DNA from: Alphaproteobacteria bacterium
GTDB taxonomy: Bacteria; Pseudomonadota; Alphaproteobacteria; Oceanibaculales; Oceanibaculaceae
Length of the DNA: 64,000 nucleotides
Assembly (NCBI GenBank): GCA_018823745.1
Contig: JAHJHR010000018.1
Location: 248,001-312,000, forward strand
Direction: 5' to 3'
Shown here: positions 1-10,699 of the stretch, one piece after another
Layout of the letters: every line of letters starts with the position of its first letter
Position numbering within the stretch: position 1 is the first letter of the stretch
Translations under genes and position numbers: made by a program
The notes under the pieces: generated by a model
Database searches by the model: none
Seen by the model: only the letters and a program-made list of their open reading frames with translations
Told to the model about the DNA's origin: nothing

Positions 1-1566
1 GCCCTGGAAGCTGCCCATGGGGTCGCTGCGCAGTGTGCCGGCCCGGTCGAGCACGATGGTCATGACCACCGCCCCGCTATGCAGCAACCTATTGCGATCC
101 CGCAGCACCGGGTCGCCCAGCGAGGCCAGGCGCTTGCCATCGACCGCCAGCCGGCCGGAGAATACCTCGTCCACAGTCTCTGCCGGGCCGGGATGCAGGC
201 GGATCATATCGCCATTGGAAACCGCCAGTGCCTGCGGCACCTGGCATTCGCGGGCCAGCCGGGCATGCTCCATGAGATGCCGGCTTTCGCCATGCACCGG
301 AATGGCGATCTGCGGGCGGACATGCTGGTACATGCGGATCAGTTCGTCGCGCGCCGGATGGCCGGAAACATGGATATCGTCGTTGCGCGCCGTGATCACC
401 TCGATATTGCGGCGGATCAGCGCGTTCTGGACACGGGCGATGGATTTCTCGTTCCCCGGTATTTCACGCGAGGAGAAGATAACCGTATCGCCGCCTTCCA
501 GCGTGATATGCGGATGGCTGTCGGAAACGATGCGCGACAGGGCCGCGCGCGGCTCCCCCTGGCTGCCGGTGCAGATCAGCAGCACCTTGTCCTTGGGCAG
601 GAAGCCGGCATCATGCTCGCTGATAAATTCGATGCCCTGCAGATAGCCGTTTTCCTTCGCTGACGCCGTCATGCGCCAGAGCGACCGGCCGATCAGCGCC
701 GGATGACGGCCATTGGCCTCGGCCACCTTGGCCATGGTCTCCAGCCGGGCGATGTTGGACGCGAAGCAGGCGACGGCGACCCGGTTGGTCTTGTACTTGC
801 CGACCAGTTCGATCAGGTTTTCGCGCACACTCGCCTCGGAGCCGGCAGAGCCGGGCCGGAAGACATTGGTCGAATCGCCGATCAGCGCCAGCACGCCCTC
901 ATCACCGACCTGCTGCAGCCGCGCCTCGTCGGAGGTCGCACCGACCAGCGGATCGGGATCGAATTTCCAATCGCCGGTATGCAGGATCGGCCCGGCATCG
1001 GCGGTACGGATGACCAGCGCATTCGGCTCCGGGATCGAATGCGTCAGCGTGATCAGCTCGATGTCGAAAGGCCCGACCTCGAAGCGGCCGGACAGCGGCA
1101 CGGTGATGATCTCCACCTGATTGCCGAAATCCGTGTCCTGCAGCTTGCGGCGCAGCACGGAGGCGGTGAAGGGCGTGGCATAAATCGGGCAGCGCAGGCG
1201 CGGCCAGAGATAGGGAACGGCCCCCAGATGATCCTCATGTGCATGGGTCAGGATCAGCCCGCACAGATCCGCCGCCCGCTCCACGATGAAGGACGGGTCC
1301 GGCATCACCACCTCGATGCCCGGCATGGAATCATCGCCAAAGGTGACACCCAGATCCACCATCAACCACTTGCCCTTGTAGCGGTAGAGGTTGAGGTTCA
1401 TGCCGATCTCGCCCGCACCACCGAGGGGCAGGAAATACAGGCCGTCATCATCGGGATCGAGAAAATCGCCGGCGCCGTGACCGTTGATCGCCGTAGTCCT
1501 GGAAGTCTTGCCGTTCAGGCCCTTGCCGTTCGAAGCGGTACCGTTTGCCTTACGCTTGCTGCTCAT
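1..1566 (-). CDS. rnj: Ribonuclease J (C-terminus beyond window)
   Basis: Metallo-beta-lactamase/beta-CASP ribonuclease acting in RNA processing and decay. Translating from the ATG at 1566 gives an open frame of 522 residues running off the left edge; family members are about 550 residues, so only the extreme C-terminus is missing. The zinc-binding motif HAHEDH is present, along with the downstream metal-site segments LTHSIPEPNA and LHTGDWKFDP, and the beta-CASP segment VSGHPARDEL followed by PVHGESRH. The first 45 residues are a low-complexity Asn/Gly/Lys leader before the core at YFLPLGGAGEIGMN. The start overlaps the coaX stop by ATGA, which indicates translational coupling and last place in the nuo-birA-coaX run. 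Confidence 0.93.
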   Translation of the reverse strand, partial: MSSKRKANGTASNGKGLNGKTSRTTAINGHGAGDFLDPDDDGLYFLPLGGAGEIGMNLNLYRYKGKWLMVDLGVTFGDDSMPGIEVVMPDPSFIVERAADLCGLILTHAHEDHLGAVPYLWPRLRCPIYATPFTASVLRRKLQDTDFGNQVEIITVPLSGRFEVGPFDIELITLTHSIPEPNALVIRTADAGPILHTGDWKFDPDPLVGATSDEARLQQVGDEGVLALIGDSTNVFRPGSAGSEASVRENLIELVGKYKTNRVAVACFASNIARLETMAKVAEANGRHPALIGRSLWRMTASAKENGYLQGIEFISEHDAGFLPKDKVLLICTGSQGEPRAALSRIVSDSHPHITLEGGDTVIFSSREIPGNEKSIARVQNALIRRNIEVITARNDDIHVSGHPARDELIRMYQHVRPQIAIPVHGESRHLMEHARLARECQVPQALAVSNGDMIRLHPGPAETVDEVFSGRLAVDGKRLASLGDPVLRDRNRLLHSGAVVMTIVLDRAGTLRSDPMGSFQG

Positions 1567-2336
1567 TGTGTCCTGTTCAGACGATTGATAATCACCAGTC
1601 CCCGCATCGTCAGGTCCTGGTCCAGATGGTCGAAGATGTCGGTGGCATCAGCGAAGACAGGCACCAGCCCGCCCGTCGCAACCACCTTCATCGGCTGGCC
1701 GAATTCGGCGCGGATACGCGCGACCAGCCCTTCGATCAGCGAGATATATCCCCAGAAGATGCCGGATTCGAAACAACCGACGGTCGTCGAGCCGATCACC
1801 TTCTCCGGACGGCGCACCGCAACGCGCGGCAGCAGGGCCGCCGCCATGCGCAATGCCTCAATGGACAGGTTGATGCCGGGGGCAATCACGCCACCGCAGT
1901 AATTGCCATCCGCATCGACGACATCGAAGGTCGTCGCCGTGCCGAAATCCACCACGATGGCCGGTCCGCCATACAGATGGTGCGTCGCAACCGTATTAAC
2001 CAGTCGATCGGCGCCGACTTCTTCCGGGCGGTCCACCTTGGCGATGGTCCCCTTCAGCACATCCGGGTCGGTATAGATCAGCGGCTCGCAGTTGAAATAG
2101 CTGCGGCACAGCATTTTCAGATTATACAGCGTGTCCGGCACGACCGAGGCAATCAGGCATTCGGTCACATCAGCACTTTTCATGCCCTTCAGCGTCATCA
2201 GCTGGCTGATCCAGACCGCATATTCATCGGCGGTGCGCTTGGTGTCGGTGCCGATGCGCCAGAAGGCGCGTTCCTCGTCACCGTCGAACAGCCCGAATTT
2301 GATATTGGTGTTGTTGGAATTGATCGCCAGCAGCAT
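1563..2336 (-). CDS. coaX: Type III pantothenate kinase
   Basis: Phosphorylates pantothenate in the first step of coenzyme A synthesis (cytoplasm). The 257-residue length fits the family. Visible ASKHA-fold motifs are the N-terminal phosphate loop AINSNNTN, the substrate/catalytic segment EEVGADRLVN, the second phosphate segment VVDFGTATTFD, and the adenosine segment VVATGGLVPV. The first motif has Asn where many CoaX proteins have Asp (DxGNT). It sits 23 b after birA and overlaps the RNase J start by 4 b. Confidence 0.92.
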   Translation of the reverse strand: MLLAINSNNTNIKFGLFDGDEERAFWRIGTDTKRTADEYAVWISQLMTLKGMKSADVTECLIASVVPDTLYNLKMLCRSYFNCEPLIYTDPDVLKGTIAKVDRPEEVGADRLVNTVATHHLYGGPAIVVDFGTATTFDVVDADGNYCGGVIAPGINLSIEALRMAAALLPRVAVRRPEKVIGSTTVGCFESGIFWGYISLIEGLVARIRAEFGQPMKVVATGGLVPVFADATDIFDHLDQDLTMRGLVIINRLNRTQ

Positions 2337-2359
2337 GGCTTCCCCCTGCCCTTCGGCCG

Positions 2360-3112
2360 TCAGCTCGCGGAAGGACGCAGATAGACATCGCCGGCGGCGA
2401 TACGCTGCCGGCCTTGCACCGTCTCCAGCAGCAAGGCGCCATCCTCATCCAGATCGGCAAACACGCCTTTCAGCACACGATCCGGCAGGCGCACCTCGAT
2501 TTCCTCGCCCTTACCGGCGGCATCGGCCAGCCAGCTTTCCCGTACCGGGGCAAAGCCCCGCTCGTGCCAGACATGGTACCAGTAGCCCAGGCGTTCCAGC
2601 AGCGTGGCGCGGGCATGCGAGGTATCGAAACTGGCGCCCTGCGCGGCAAGACTGGTCGATGGTCGCTCCGAATCCTCAGGATGATGCAGTACGTTGAGAC
2701 CGATGCCGATGACGACATAGTCCACCGCCTCGGCCGCAACGGACCCGGTCTCCAGGAGAATGCCGGAAATCTTGCTCCCGCCGACCAGCACGTCGTTCGG
2801 CCATTTCACCTTGATGGCGCTGGAATCACCAAGCGCGGAACGCGCCGTGTCGCGCACCGCCAGGGCGGCCAGGAAGGATATCTGGGCGGCCTGTGCCGGC
2901 GCGCAATCAGGCCGCAGGATCATGCTGACATAGACATTGCCCGGCGGTGACGCCCAGGCCCGCCCCCGGCGCCCGCGCCCGCCGGATTGCTCCGCCGCGC
3001 TGACCACCGTCAGATGGCGGGCACCTTCACGGGCCAGCTGGTGCGCCTCGTCATTGGTGCTGCCGACGCTGCCCAGGACGACGATATCGAAGGATGGGTG
3101 GTGTCCGGTCAT
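2360..3112 (-). CDS. birA: Biotin--[acetyl-CoA-carboxylase] ligase
   Basis: Activates biotin with ATP and attaches it to biotin carboxyl carrier protein. The 250-residue protein starts straight in the catalytic domain, without the N-terminal winged-helix domain of E. coli BirA, so it should be monofunctional and not a repressor. Motifs: GSTNDEA near the start, the biotinyl-AMP loop GRGRRGRAW, and [17 protein letters not shown] with the catalytic Lys. I chose the ATG at 3112 because it overlaps the nuoN stop (ATGA); the frame extends upstream but only into nuoN. It is cotranscribed with nuoN, as is common in alphaproteobacteria. Confidence 0.93.
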   Translation of the reverse strand: MTGHHPSFDIVVLGSVGSTNDEAHQLAREGARHLTVVSAAEQSGGRGRRGRAWASPPGNVYVSMILRPDCAPAQAAQISFLAALAVRDTARSALGDSSAIKVKWPNDVLVGGSKISGILLETGSVAAEAVDYVVIGIGLNVLHHPEDSERPSTSLAAQGASFDTSHARATLLERLGYWYHVWHERGFAPVRESWLADAAGKGEEIEVRLPDRVLKGVFADLDEDGALLLETVQGRQRIAAGDVYLRPSAS

Positions 3113-4560
3113 CCCGCGAACAGCGAGGCAGCCGCCTGCGCGGCAGCGTTCAGGATCGGCGCCGGCCACAGGAAGAACAGCAGCGTGAACAGCCCGCTGA
3201 TGGTGATGACCGCCCCCATCTCGCGCGGAATCGGGCGATCCAGAATCTCCACCGGCTCGTCGAAATACATCAGCTTCACGATGCGCAGATAGTAGAACGC
3301 CCCGACCACGCTGGAGACCACGCCGATGACGGCCAGCGTATAGAGTTGCGCCTCAATGGCGGCCAGGAAGACATAGAGCTTGCCGAAGAAGCCGGCCAGC
3401 GGCGGAATGCCGGCCATGGAGAACATGAAGATGGTCAGCGCCACGGCCATCATCGGATGCGTCTTCGACAGCCCGGCCAGGTCGGAGATGCCCTCCACCA
3501 TGCGGCCCTGATGGCGCATGCACAGGATGATGGCGAAGGTGCCGAGATTCATGACGATATAGATCGCCATGTAGATCAGCACGCCACGGATGCCGATCTC
3601 GCTGCCCGCTGCCAGGCCGATCAGCGCATAGCCCATATGGCCGATGGAGCTGTAGGCCATCAGGCGCTTGATATTGGTCTGGTTGATCGCGGCCAGCGCG
3701 CCCAGCACCATCGACCCGATGGAGATCAGCACGATGATCTGCTGCCACTGATCGACGATATTGCCGAAAGGCTCCACCATCACCCGGCAGAACAAAACGA
3801 CAGCAGCGAATTTCGGGGCCGAGGCAAACAGCGCCGTGACCGGTGTCGGCGCGCCTTCATAGACGTCCGGCGTCCACATATGGAACGGCACGGCCGAGAC
3901 CTTGAAGGCTAGGCCGACGGACAGGAAGACGATGCCGACGATCAGGCCGACCGACACTTCGTCCCCGGCCAGGCTGTTGGCCAGAACCGTGAAATCGACG
4001 CTGCCGGTGAAGCCGTAGATCATCGAGCTGCCATAGAGCAGCATGCCGGAGGATAGCGCCCCCAGGACGAAGTATTTCAGCCCCGCCTCGGTCGAGCGGA
4101 TGGTGTCGCGCCGGATCGCGGCCAGAACATAGAGCGCAAGACTTTGCAACTCCAGGCCGACATAGAGCGAGATCAGGCTGTTGGCCGAGACCATCATCAT
4201 CATGCCCAGCGTGGCGAAGAGGATGAGGATCGGATATTCGAACCGGACCGTATGCTCGCGCTCCAGATAATCCATCGACAAGATGATCGCGACGGCGGAA
4301 CCGAGCAGAATGAACAGCTTGGCAAACAGCGCGAAGGAATCGGCCACGAACAGCCCGCCAAAGGCCAGCTCGCGCCCGCCCCAGCCGGTAAAGACATAGA
4401 GCAGTGCAGCGGTAATGACGAAGCTGCCGACCGCCAGCCAGGAAACCAGCCGCAGGGACCGGTCGCCGATGAACACGCCGACCATCAGCAGCGCCATGCC
4501 GGCACAGGCCAGGAAGATTTCCGGAATGGCCGGCATCAGGACGAGGGTTGTCGCTTCCAT
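3109..4560 (-). CDS. nuoN: NADH-quinone oxidoreductase subunit N
   Basis: Antiporter-like proton-pumping subunit of complex I in the inner membrane. The 483 residues are almost wholly hydrophobic (about 14 membrane helices). The core segment [21 protein letters not shown] and the helix with Lys in [19 protein letters not shown] carry the conserved charged residues of Mrp-type antiporters. It is the last nuo gene, 22 b after nuoM, and overlaps birA by 4 b. Confidence 0.96.
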   Translation of the reverse strand: MEATTLVLMPAIPEIFLACAGMALLMVGVFIGDRSLRLVSWLAVGSFVITAALLYVFTGWGGRELAFGGLFVADSFALFAKLFILLGSAVAIILSMDYLEREHTVRFEYPILILFATLGMMMMVSANSLISLYVGLELQSLALYVLAAIRRDTIRSTEAGLKYFVLGALSSGMLLYGSSMIYGFTGSVDFTVLANSLAGDEVSVGLIVGIVFLSVGLAFKVSAVPFHMWTPDVYEGAPTPVTALFASAPKFAAVVLFCRVMVEPFGNIVDQWQQIIVLISIGSMVLGALAAINQTNIKRLMAYSSIGHMGYALIGLAAGSEIGIRGVLIYMAIYIVMNLGTFAIILCMRHQGRMVEGISDLAGLSKTHPMMAVALTIFMFSMAGIPPLAGFFGKLYVFLAAIEAQLYTLAVIGVVSSVVGAFYYLRIVKLMYFDEPVEILDRPIPREMGAVITISGLFTLLFFLWPAPILNAAAQAAASLFAG

Positions 4561-4582
4561 GGTTTTCTAGGCCCCGTCTCGG

Positions 4583-6109
4583 TCAGCGTACGGCAATGGC
4601 GGTCGGTGCGGCGCTCTGCGCGGCCGCAAGGGCGGTCTGGTAATTGTCGATGAGGTTTTCGACCGACACCGCCATCACGTCCAGGAAGGGGGCCGGATAA
4701 ATGCCCATCCACAGAACCAGGAAGATCAGCGGCGCGAAGATCGCCTTCTCCCGCCAGTTCAGATCCAGCATCGCCTTCACATCATCCTTGTCCAGCGTGC
4801 CGAAGATCATCCGGCGGTACAGATACAGCATGTAGGCAGCGCCCAGCACCACGCCCGTGGAGGCCAGAACGGCAACCCAGGTGTTCACCTGGAACGCCCC
4901 CATCAGCGACAGGAATTCGCCGACGAAGCCGCTGGTGCCCGGCAGGCCGACGGAGGCCAGCATGAACACCATGAATACCAGCGCATAGCGCGGCATGTTG
5001 TGCACCAGCCCGCCATAGCGCGAAATCTCGCGGGTATGCAGCCGGTCATAGACCACGCCGACGCACAGAAACAACGCGCCAGAGACGATGCCGTGGCTCA
5101 GCATCTGGAAGATCGCGCCCTGCAGCCCCTGCATGGTCAGCGTGAAGATGCCCATGGTCACGAAGCCCATATGGGCGATCGAGGAATAGGCAATCAGCTT
5201 CTTCATGTCTTCCTGCGCCAGCGCCACCAGCGAGGTGTAGATGATGGCGATGACAGACAGCGCGAAGACCATCGGCGCGAAGAATTCCGTCGCCTCGGGC
5301 ATCAGCGGCAGGGAGAAGCGGATGAAGCCATAGCCGCCCATCTTCAGCAGCACGCCGGCCAGGATCACGGAACCGGCGGTCGGCGCCTCGACATGGGCGT
5401 CCGGCAGCCAGGTGTGCACCGGCCACATTGGCACCTTCACCGCGAAGGAGGCGAAGAAGGCCAGCCACAGCCAGTACTGCATGCCGGAATCGAAGCCATG
5501 CTGCATCAGCGTCGGCAGGTCCGTGGTCCCGGCATCGAAATACATAGCCAGGATGGCCAGCAGCATCAGCACCGAGCCGAGCAGTGTGTAGAGGAAGAAC
5601 TTGAACGCCGCATAGACCCGGCGTGCCCCGCCCCACACACCGATGATCAGGAACATCGGGATCAACACGGCCTCGAAGAAGATGTAGAACAGCACGAGGT
5701 CCAGCGCGCAGAACATGCCGACCATCATCGTCTCCAGGACGAGGAAGGCGATCATGTATTCCTTCACGCGGGTCTTCACCGAATTCCAGCTGGCCAGGAT
5801 ACAGATCGGCGTCAGCAGGGTGGACAGCAGCACGAAGAACATCGAGATGCCATCGACGCCCATATGGTAGCCGATGCCGAATTCCGGCATCCAGGCCGCC
5901 TTCTCGACAAGCTGGAATTCAGCCGTCGAATTGTCGAACTGCGCCCAGATCATCAGCGACAGGAAGAAGGTGATGAGCGAGGTCCACAGCGCCATGTTCC
6001 GGGCGTTGCGGGCGACCACATCGGGCTCCCCGCGCGTTGCCAGGATGAACAGCGCACCCACCAGCGGCAGGAAGGTAACGAGAGAGAGCAAGGGCCAGCT
6101 ACTGGTCAT
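4583..6109 (-). CDS. nuoM: NADH-quinone oxidoreductase subunit M
   Basis: Second antiporter-like proton-pumping subunit of complex I, 508 residues, polytopic. Signature pieces include the conserved Glu helix [37 protein letters not shown] and the broken-helix Lys segment [15 protein letters not shown]. It starts 3 b after the nuoL stop, so the genes are tightly coupled. Confidence 0.97.
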   Translation of the reverse strand: MTSSWPLLSLVTFLPLVGALFILATRGEPDVVARNARNMALWTSLITFFLSLMIWAQFDNSTAEFQLVEKAAWMPEFGIGYHMGVDGISMFFVLLSTLLTPICILASWNSVKTRVKEYMIAFLVLETMMVGMFCALDLVLFYIFFEAVLIPMFLIIGVWGGARRVYAAFKFFLYTLLGSVLMLLAILAMYFDAGTTDLPTLMQHGFDSGMQYWLWLAFFASFAVKVPMWPVHTWLPDAHVEAPTAGSVILAGVLLKMGGYGFIRFSLPLMPEATEFFAPMVFALSVIAIIYTSLVALAQEDMKKLIAYSSIAHMGFVTMGIFTLTMQGLQGAIFQMLSHGIVSGALFLCVGVVYDRLHTREISRYGGLVHNMPRYALVFMVFMLASVGLPGTSGFVGEFLSLMGAFQVNTWVAVLASTGVVLGAAYMLYLYRRMIFGTLDKDDVKAMLDLNWREKAIFAPLIFLVLWMGIYPAPFLDVMAVSVENLIDNYQTALAAAQSAAPTAIAVR

Positions 6110-6112
6110 GGG

Positions 6113-8044
6113 TCAGGCCATCCGAGAGAACACGTACCAGGTCACCAGCACCACCACGCCGATCAGCATGGCAAACGCATAGTGATAGAGATAACCGGAT
6201 TGCAGCCACGCCGTGCGCTGTGCAACCAGCCGCGTGGCGAAGGCGATGCCGTCCGGGCCGAAGCCATCGATGATGCGCCCGTCGCCCCCCTTCCAGAGGA
6301 TTCGGCCGATCCAGCGGATCGGACGTACGAACAGGAAGTCATACAGCTCGTCGATGTACCATTTGTTCAGCAGGAACAGGTAGACCGGACGCCACTGGGT
6401 GGCGATCTCCTTGGCCATCCCCGGGCGCAGCATATAGATGAAATAGGCGGTGCCGATGCCGGCCAGACCGACCACGATGGGCAGCAGCTTCACCCAGAGT
6501 GGCACATGATGCGCCGCCTCAATGACGTCCTTGCCCTCCAGCACAAGGATGGAAGAGCCCCAGAACGCCGCCCGGCCGTCGCCAACGAAGGATTCATAAC
6601 CGACGAAACCGGCGAAAATGGCGCCGATGGCCAGCACGATCAGCGGGATGGTCATGACCTTGGGCGATTCGTGCACATGCTCCATCGTGTGATGGCTGGC
6701 GCGCGGCTTGCCATGGAAAGTCAGCAGCAGCAGACGCCAGGAATAGAACGCCGTCAGGAAGGCGGCGACAATGCCGATCCAGAAGGCGAAGCGCCCGATA
6801 TCGGTGCCGCTGGCGAAGGCCGATTCGATGATGATGTCCTTGGAATAGAACCCGGCAAAGAACGGCACACCGGCCAGCGCCAGAGAGCCGATCCACATCA
6901 GCCCATAGGTCAGCGGGATCAGCTTCCAGATGCCGCCCATCTTGCGGATATCCTGCTCGTCCGACATCGCGTGGATGACCGAGCCGGCGCCGAGGAACAG
7001 CAGCGCCTTGAAGAAGGCATGCGTCATCAGATGGAAGATCGCCGCCGAATAGGCCGACACGCCGATGGCAAAGAACATGTAGCCGAGCTGCGAACAGGTC
7101 GAATAGGCGATGATGCGCTTGATGTCGTTCTGCACCAGACCGACCGTCGCGGCGAAGATCGCCGTGATCGCGCCGATGAAGGTGACGACCATTAGCGCCT
7201 GCGGTGCATATTCGAACATCGGCGACAGCCGGGCGACCATGAACACGCCGGCCGTCACCATAGTCGCGGCATGGATCAGGGCCGAGACCGGGGTCGGGCC
7301 TTCCATCGCATCCGGCAGCCAGGTGTGCAGCAGGAACTGCGCCGACTTGCCCATCGCACCAACGAAGAGCAGCAGGCAGACCGTGGTCAGCGCATCAAGC
7401 TGCATGCCCAGGAAATTGATCTTCTGGCCGACAGCCTCCGGGGCCGCCTGAAACAGCTGGTCGAAATTCACCGTATCGAACAGCAGGAAGCAGCCAAAGA
7501 TGCCCAGCATGAAGCCGAAATCGCCGACGCGATTGACCAGGAAGGCCTTGATCGCCGCCGCATTGGCCGTCGGCTTGTGGAACCAGAAGCCGATCAGCAG
7601 ATAGGAGGCCAGGCCCACGCCCTCCCAGCCGAAGAACAGCTGGATCAGATTGTCGGCGGTCACCAGCATCAGCATGAAGAAGGTGAACAGCGACAGATAG
7701 GCCATGAAGCGCGGGATCGCCGGGTCATGCGACATGTAGCCGACGGAATAGACATGGACCATCGACGACACCACGGTGACGACGATCAGCATGACGGCGG
7801 TCAGCGTATCGACCTTCAGCGCCCAGGAGACATCCAGATCGCCGGACTGAATCCAGGTGAACAGCTCCACGGTGCGGGCATTGCCACCCAGCGCCACGTC
7901 GATGAAGACGATGATGGAGAGCAGCATCGAGACCAGCATCATCGCGCAGGTCACCCATTGCGCCGCGCGGTCGCCGATCACCCGGCCGAAGAAGCCGGCA
8001 ACGATGGCACCCAGAAGGGGCAGGAAGACTATTCCAGCAAACAT
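6113..8044 (-). CDS. nuoL: NADH-quinone oxidoreductase subunit L
   Basis: Distal proton-pumping subunit of complex I, 643 residues. Seen: the Glu-bearing helix FFGWEGVGLASYLLIGFW, the segment SAQFLLHTWLPDAMEGPTP, the broken-helix Lys segment KRIIAYSTCSQLGYM, and a long C-terminal part that in the family forms the lateral helix plus a last membrane anchor. It begins 6 b after the nuoK stop. Confidence 0.97.
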   Translation of the reverse strand: MFAGIVFLPLLGAIVAGFFGRVIGDRAAQWVTCAMMLVSMLLSIIVFIDVALGGNARTVELFTWIQSGDLDVSWALKVDTLTAVMLIVVTVVSSMVHVYSVGYMSHDPAIPRFMAYLSLFTFFMLMLVTADNLIQLFFGWEGVGLASYLLIGFWFHKPTANAAAIKAFLVNRVGDFGFMLGIFGCFLLFDTVNFDQLFQAAPEAVGQKINFLGMQLDALTTVCLLLFVGAMGKSAQFLLHTWLPDAMEGPTPVSALIHAATMVTAGVFMVARLSPMFEYAPQALMVVTFIGAITAIFAATVGLVQNDIKRIIAYSTCSQLGYMFFAIGVSAYSAAIFHLMTHAFFKALLFLGAGSVIHAMSDEQDIRKMGGIWKLIPLTYGLMWIGSLALAGVPFFAGFYSKDIIIESAFASGTDIGRFAFWIGIVAAFLTAFYSWRLLLLTFHGKPRASHHTMEHVHESPKVMTIPLIVLAIGAIFAGFVGYESFVGDGRAAFWGSSILVLEGKDVIEAAHHVPLWVKLLPIVVGLAGIGTAYFIYMLRPGMAKEIATQWRPVYLFLLNKWYIDELYDFLFVRPIRWIGRILWKGGDGRIIDGFGPDGIAFATRLVAQRTAWLQSGYLYHYAFAMLIGVVVLVTWYVFSRMA

Positions 8045-8050
8045 CCCGGG

Positions 8051-8359
8051 TCAGCCCTTCATCATGTTGATGTCTTCGACGGCGATGGACCCGCGATTGC
8101 GGAAATACACCACCAGGATGGCCAGCCCGATGGCTGCCTCCGCTGCCGCCACGGTCAATACCAGCATGGCGAAGATCTGGCCGACCAGATCGCCCATGAA
8201 GCTGGAAAACGCCACCAGGTTGATATTCACGGCCAGCAGCATCAGCTCGACCGACATCAGGATGATGATGACGTTCTTCCTGTTCAGGAAGATGCCGAAG
8301 ATGCCCAGCGTGAACAGGATCGCCGCCAGAGTCAGGTAATGCGAGAGACCGATGACCAT
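8051..8359 (-). CDS. nuoK: NADH-quinone oxidoreductase subunit K
   Basis: Small three-helix membrane subunit of complex I carrying proton-channel glutamates; these are visible in helices 2 and 3 ([10 protein letters not shown] and [13 protein letters not shown]). The frame is open further upstream, but the ATG at 8359 gives the usual 102 residues and lies 4 b after the nuoJ stop, so I use it. Confidence 0.96.
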   Translation of the reverse strand: MVIGLSHYLTLAAILFTLGIFGIFLNRKNVIIILMSVELMLLAVNINLVAFSSFMGDLVGQIFAMLVLTVAAAEAAIGLAILVVYFRNRGSIAVEDINMMKG

Positions 8360-8363
8360 GGCG

Positions 8364-8978
8364 TTATACCCCCCCGCCCGTCGGAACCTTGACCGTCGCC
8401 ACGACATCCTCGCGTCGGCGGGCATTCTGCGCGGCGATGGACTGCTTGCGCACCCCCTCGCGCTGGCGCAGCGTCAGCACGATGGCGCCGATCATGGCCA
8501 CCAGCAGCACCAGACCCGACGCCTGGAACAGATAGACGTATTTCGTGTACATCACCCTGCCGATGGCCTCGGTATTGCTCACCTGATCGGCCGGCAGGAT
8601 GGGCACGGCAGCAACCGCCGTCACCTCTGGCCCCAGCAGCCAGGTGCCGGCGACCAACCCCAACTCGATCAGCAGGATCACACCGATCAACCCGCCAATC
8701 GGCAAATACTGAAGGAAACCCTCGCGCAGCTGCACGAAGTTGATGTCCAGCATCATCACCACGAACAGGAACAGCACAGCGACTGCGCCGACATAGACAA
8801 CGACCAGGATCATCGCCAGGAATTCCGCGCCCAGCAGCACGAACAGCCCGGCCGCATTGAAGAAGGCCAGGATCAGATACAGCACGGAATAAACCGGGTT
8901 GCGCGATGCGATGACCATGACGCCAGCCGCCACCGTAATCGCCGCGAACATATAAAAACTCAGCGCCTGGATTACCAT
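8364..8978 (-). CDS. nuoJ: NADH-quinone oxidoreductase subunit J
   Basis: Five-helix membrane subunit of complex I. The conserved pi-bulge region appears as [20 protein letters not shown]. The ATG at 8978 has a GAGGGG ribosome site just upstream and yields 204 residues, the normal size; the longer open frame encodes a non-membrane leader without support. The gap to nuoI is 96 b. Confidence 0.95.
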   Translation of the reverse strand: MVIQALSFYMFAAITVAAGVMVIASRNPVYSVLYLILAFFNAAGLFVLLGAEFLAMILVVVYVGAVAVLFLFVVMMLDINFVQLREGFLQYLPIGGLIGVILLIELGLVAGTWLLGPEVTAVAAVPILPADQVSNTEAIGRVMYTKYVYLFQASGLVLLVAMIGAIVLTLRQREGVRKQSIAAQNARRREDVVATVKVPTGGGV

Positions 8979-9074
8979 CAACCCCTCGTGGTGCCCGTCC
9001 GGCCCCAATCGGCCTGCCCCAATTGGTACGCCGGAAAACCGGCGCCCCCTCACCTCACCTCAACCCCTCATCCC

Positions 9075-9563
9075 TCAGCGATAGGGAGCCTCGACCCGCA
9101 GATTGGCCGCGATCTGTGCTTCCCACCGGTCGCCATTCGCCAGCAGCTTGTCCTTGTTATAGAACAGCTCCTCGCGGGTCTCGGTGGCGAATTCGAAATT
9201 CGGCCCCTCGACGATGGCGTCCACCGGGCAGGCTTCCTGACAGAAGCCGCAATAGATGCATTTCGTCATGTCGATATCGTAGCGCGTCGTCCGGCGGCTG
9301 CCATCGGCGCGCGGCTCGGCCTCGATCGTGATCGCCTGCGCCGGGCAGATCGCCTCGCACAGCTTGCACGCGATGCAGCGTTCCTCGCCATTCGGATAGC
9401 GGCGCAGCACATGCTCGCCCCGGAAGCGCGGGCTGATCGGCCCCTTCTCATAGGGGTAGTTCAGCGTCACCTTCGGGCGGAAGAAATATTTCAGGGTCAG
9501 CGCCATGCCGGAGACAAGCTCCGCCAGGAGAAAAGCACGGGCACTGCGATCAACGAACGCCAT
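9075..9563 (-). CDS. nuoI: NADH-quinone oxidoreductase subunit I (2x[4Fe-4S])
   Basis: Peripheral-arm subunit that carries clusters N6a and N6b between NuoG and NuoB. Two full ferredoxin motifs are present: Cys63/66/69/73 and Cys102/105/108/112, each followed by Pro after the fourth Cys. The 162-residue length is typical for alphaproteobacteria. It is separated from nuoH by 125 b in which I see no gene. Confidence 0.97.
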   Translation of the reverse strand: MAFVDRSARAFLLAELVSGMALTLKYFFRPKVTLNYPYEKGPISPRFRGEHVLRRYPNGEERCIACKLCEAICPAQAITIEAEPRADGSRRTTRYDIDMTKCIYCGFCQEACPVDAIVEGPNFEFATETREELFYNKDKLLANGDRWEAQIAANLRVEAPYR

Positions 9564-9688
9564 GCTGTCTTACTCCAATCCCATGAAATTCACCCGGGCA
9601 GAACCCGGATACTCAAGGCCAAGACCACCCACCCTGGATTCGGCGCCTACCATAGTCGCCAAGTTCCGGATGGCAAGAAAAACACCGG

Positions 9689-10699
9689 TCATGCCGGCAG
9701 CCAGTCGAAAGCCAGCAGCACGCCGGCGGTCAGCACGACCCAGATCAGCGAGAAGGGCAGGAAGACTTTCCAGCCCAGCCGCATCAGCTGGTCATAGCGG
9801 TAGCGCGGGAAGGTGGCGCGAACCCAGAGGAACAGGAACAGCACCGCCGAGATTTTCAGCGCAAACCAGATCGGCCCCGGAATCCAGTTCAGCGGCGCGA
9901 TATCGAATGGCGGCAGCCATCCCCCCAGGAACAGGATGGAGGTCATCGCGCTCATCAGGATCATGTTGGCGTATTCACCCAGGAAGAACAGGGCGAAGGG
10001 CATCGACGAATATTCGACGAAATACCCGGCCACCAGCTCCGACTCGCCTTCCGGCAGGTCGAACGGCGCGCGGTTGGTTTCCGCCAGCGCCGAGATGAAG
10101 AAGATGACGAACATGGGGAAGAGCGGGATGGCGAACCAGATCGTCTCCTGCGCCCGCACGATGGCCGACAGGTTCAGCGAGCCGACGCAGAGCAGCACGG
10201 TGATGATGACGAAGCCGATGGACACCTCATAGGACACCATCTGCGCCGCCGAGCGCAGGGCGCCCAGAAACGGATACTTCGAATTGCTGGCCCAGCCCGC
10301 CATGATGACGCCATAGACACCCAGCGACGAGATGGCGAAGAGATACAGGATGCCGACATTGATGTCGGAAATCACCAAGCCGTCACCGACCGGAATCACC
10401 GCCCAGGCAACCATCGCCAGGACGAAGGTCAGCATCGGCGCCAGGATGAAGACCAGACGGTTGGCGCCGGCCGGCAGAATCGTCTCCTTGCCGAACAGCT
10501 TCAAACCGTCTGCCAGCGGCTGCAACAGGCCGAACGGGCCGACCTTGGCCGGGCCGGTGCGCATCTGCATGCCGGCGATGACCTTGCGTTCGGCCAGCGT
10601 CAGATAGGCGACGGCCACCAGAAGCGGCACGACGATGGCGAGGATCTGGCCGAGGATGATGATCGTCGGCAGTGCGTAGCCTTCCCAGAAATCAACCAT
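9689..10699 (-). CDS. nuoH: NADH-quinone oxidoreductase subunit H
   Basis: Membrane subunit forming the quinone chamber at the junction with the peripheral arm. The 336 residues include the signature [20 protein letters not shown] after helix 1 and the loop [20 protein letters not shown] with its acidic residues. It overlaps the end of nuoG by 8 b. Confidence 0.97.
   Translation of the reverse strand: MVDFWEGYALPTIIILGQILAIVVPLLVAVAYLTLAERKVIAGMQMRTGPAKVGPFGLLQPLADGLKLFGKETILPAGANRLVFILAPMLTFVLAMVAWAVIPVGDGLVISDINVGILYLFAISSLGVYGVIMAGWASNSKYPFLGALRSAAQMVSYEVSIGFVIITVLLCVGSLNLSAIVRAQETIWFAIPLFPMFVIFFISALAETNRAPFDLPEGESELVAGYFVEYSSMPFALFFLGEYANMILMSAMTSILFLGGWLPPFDIAPLNWIPGPIWFALKISAVLFLFLWVRATFPRYRYDQLMRLGWKVFLPFSLIWVVLTAGVLLAFDWLPA

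Noticed and set aside
5000..8392. Long plus-strand open frames opposite nuoM, nuoL and nuoK
   Set aside because: They are antisense to strongly conserved complex I genes, rich in His/Arg/Gln as expected from reverse-frame high-GC codons, and have no recognisable domain.
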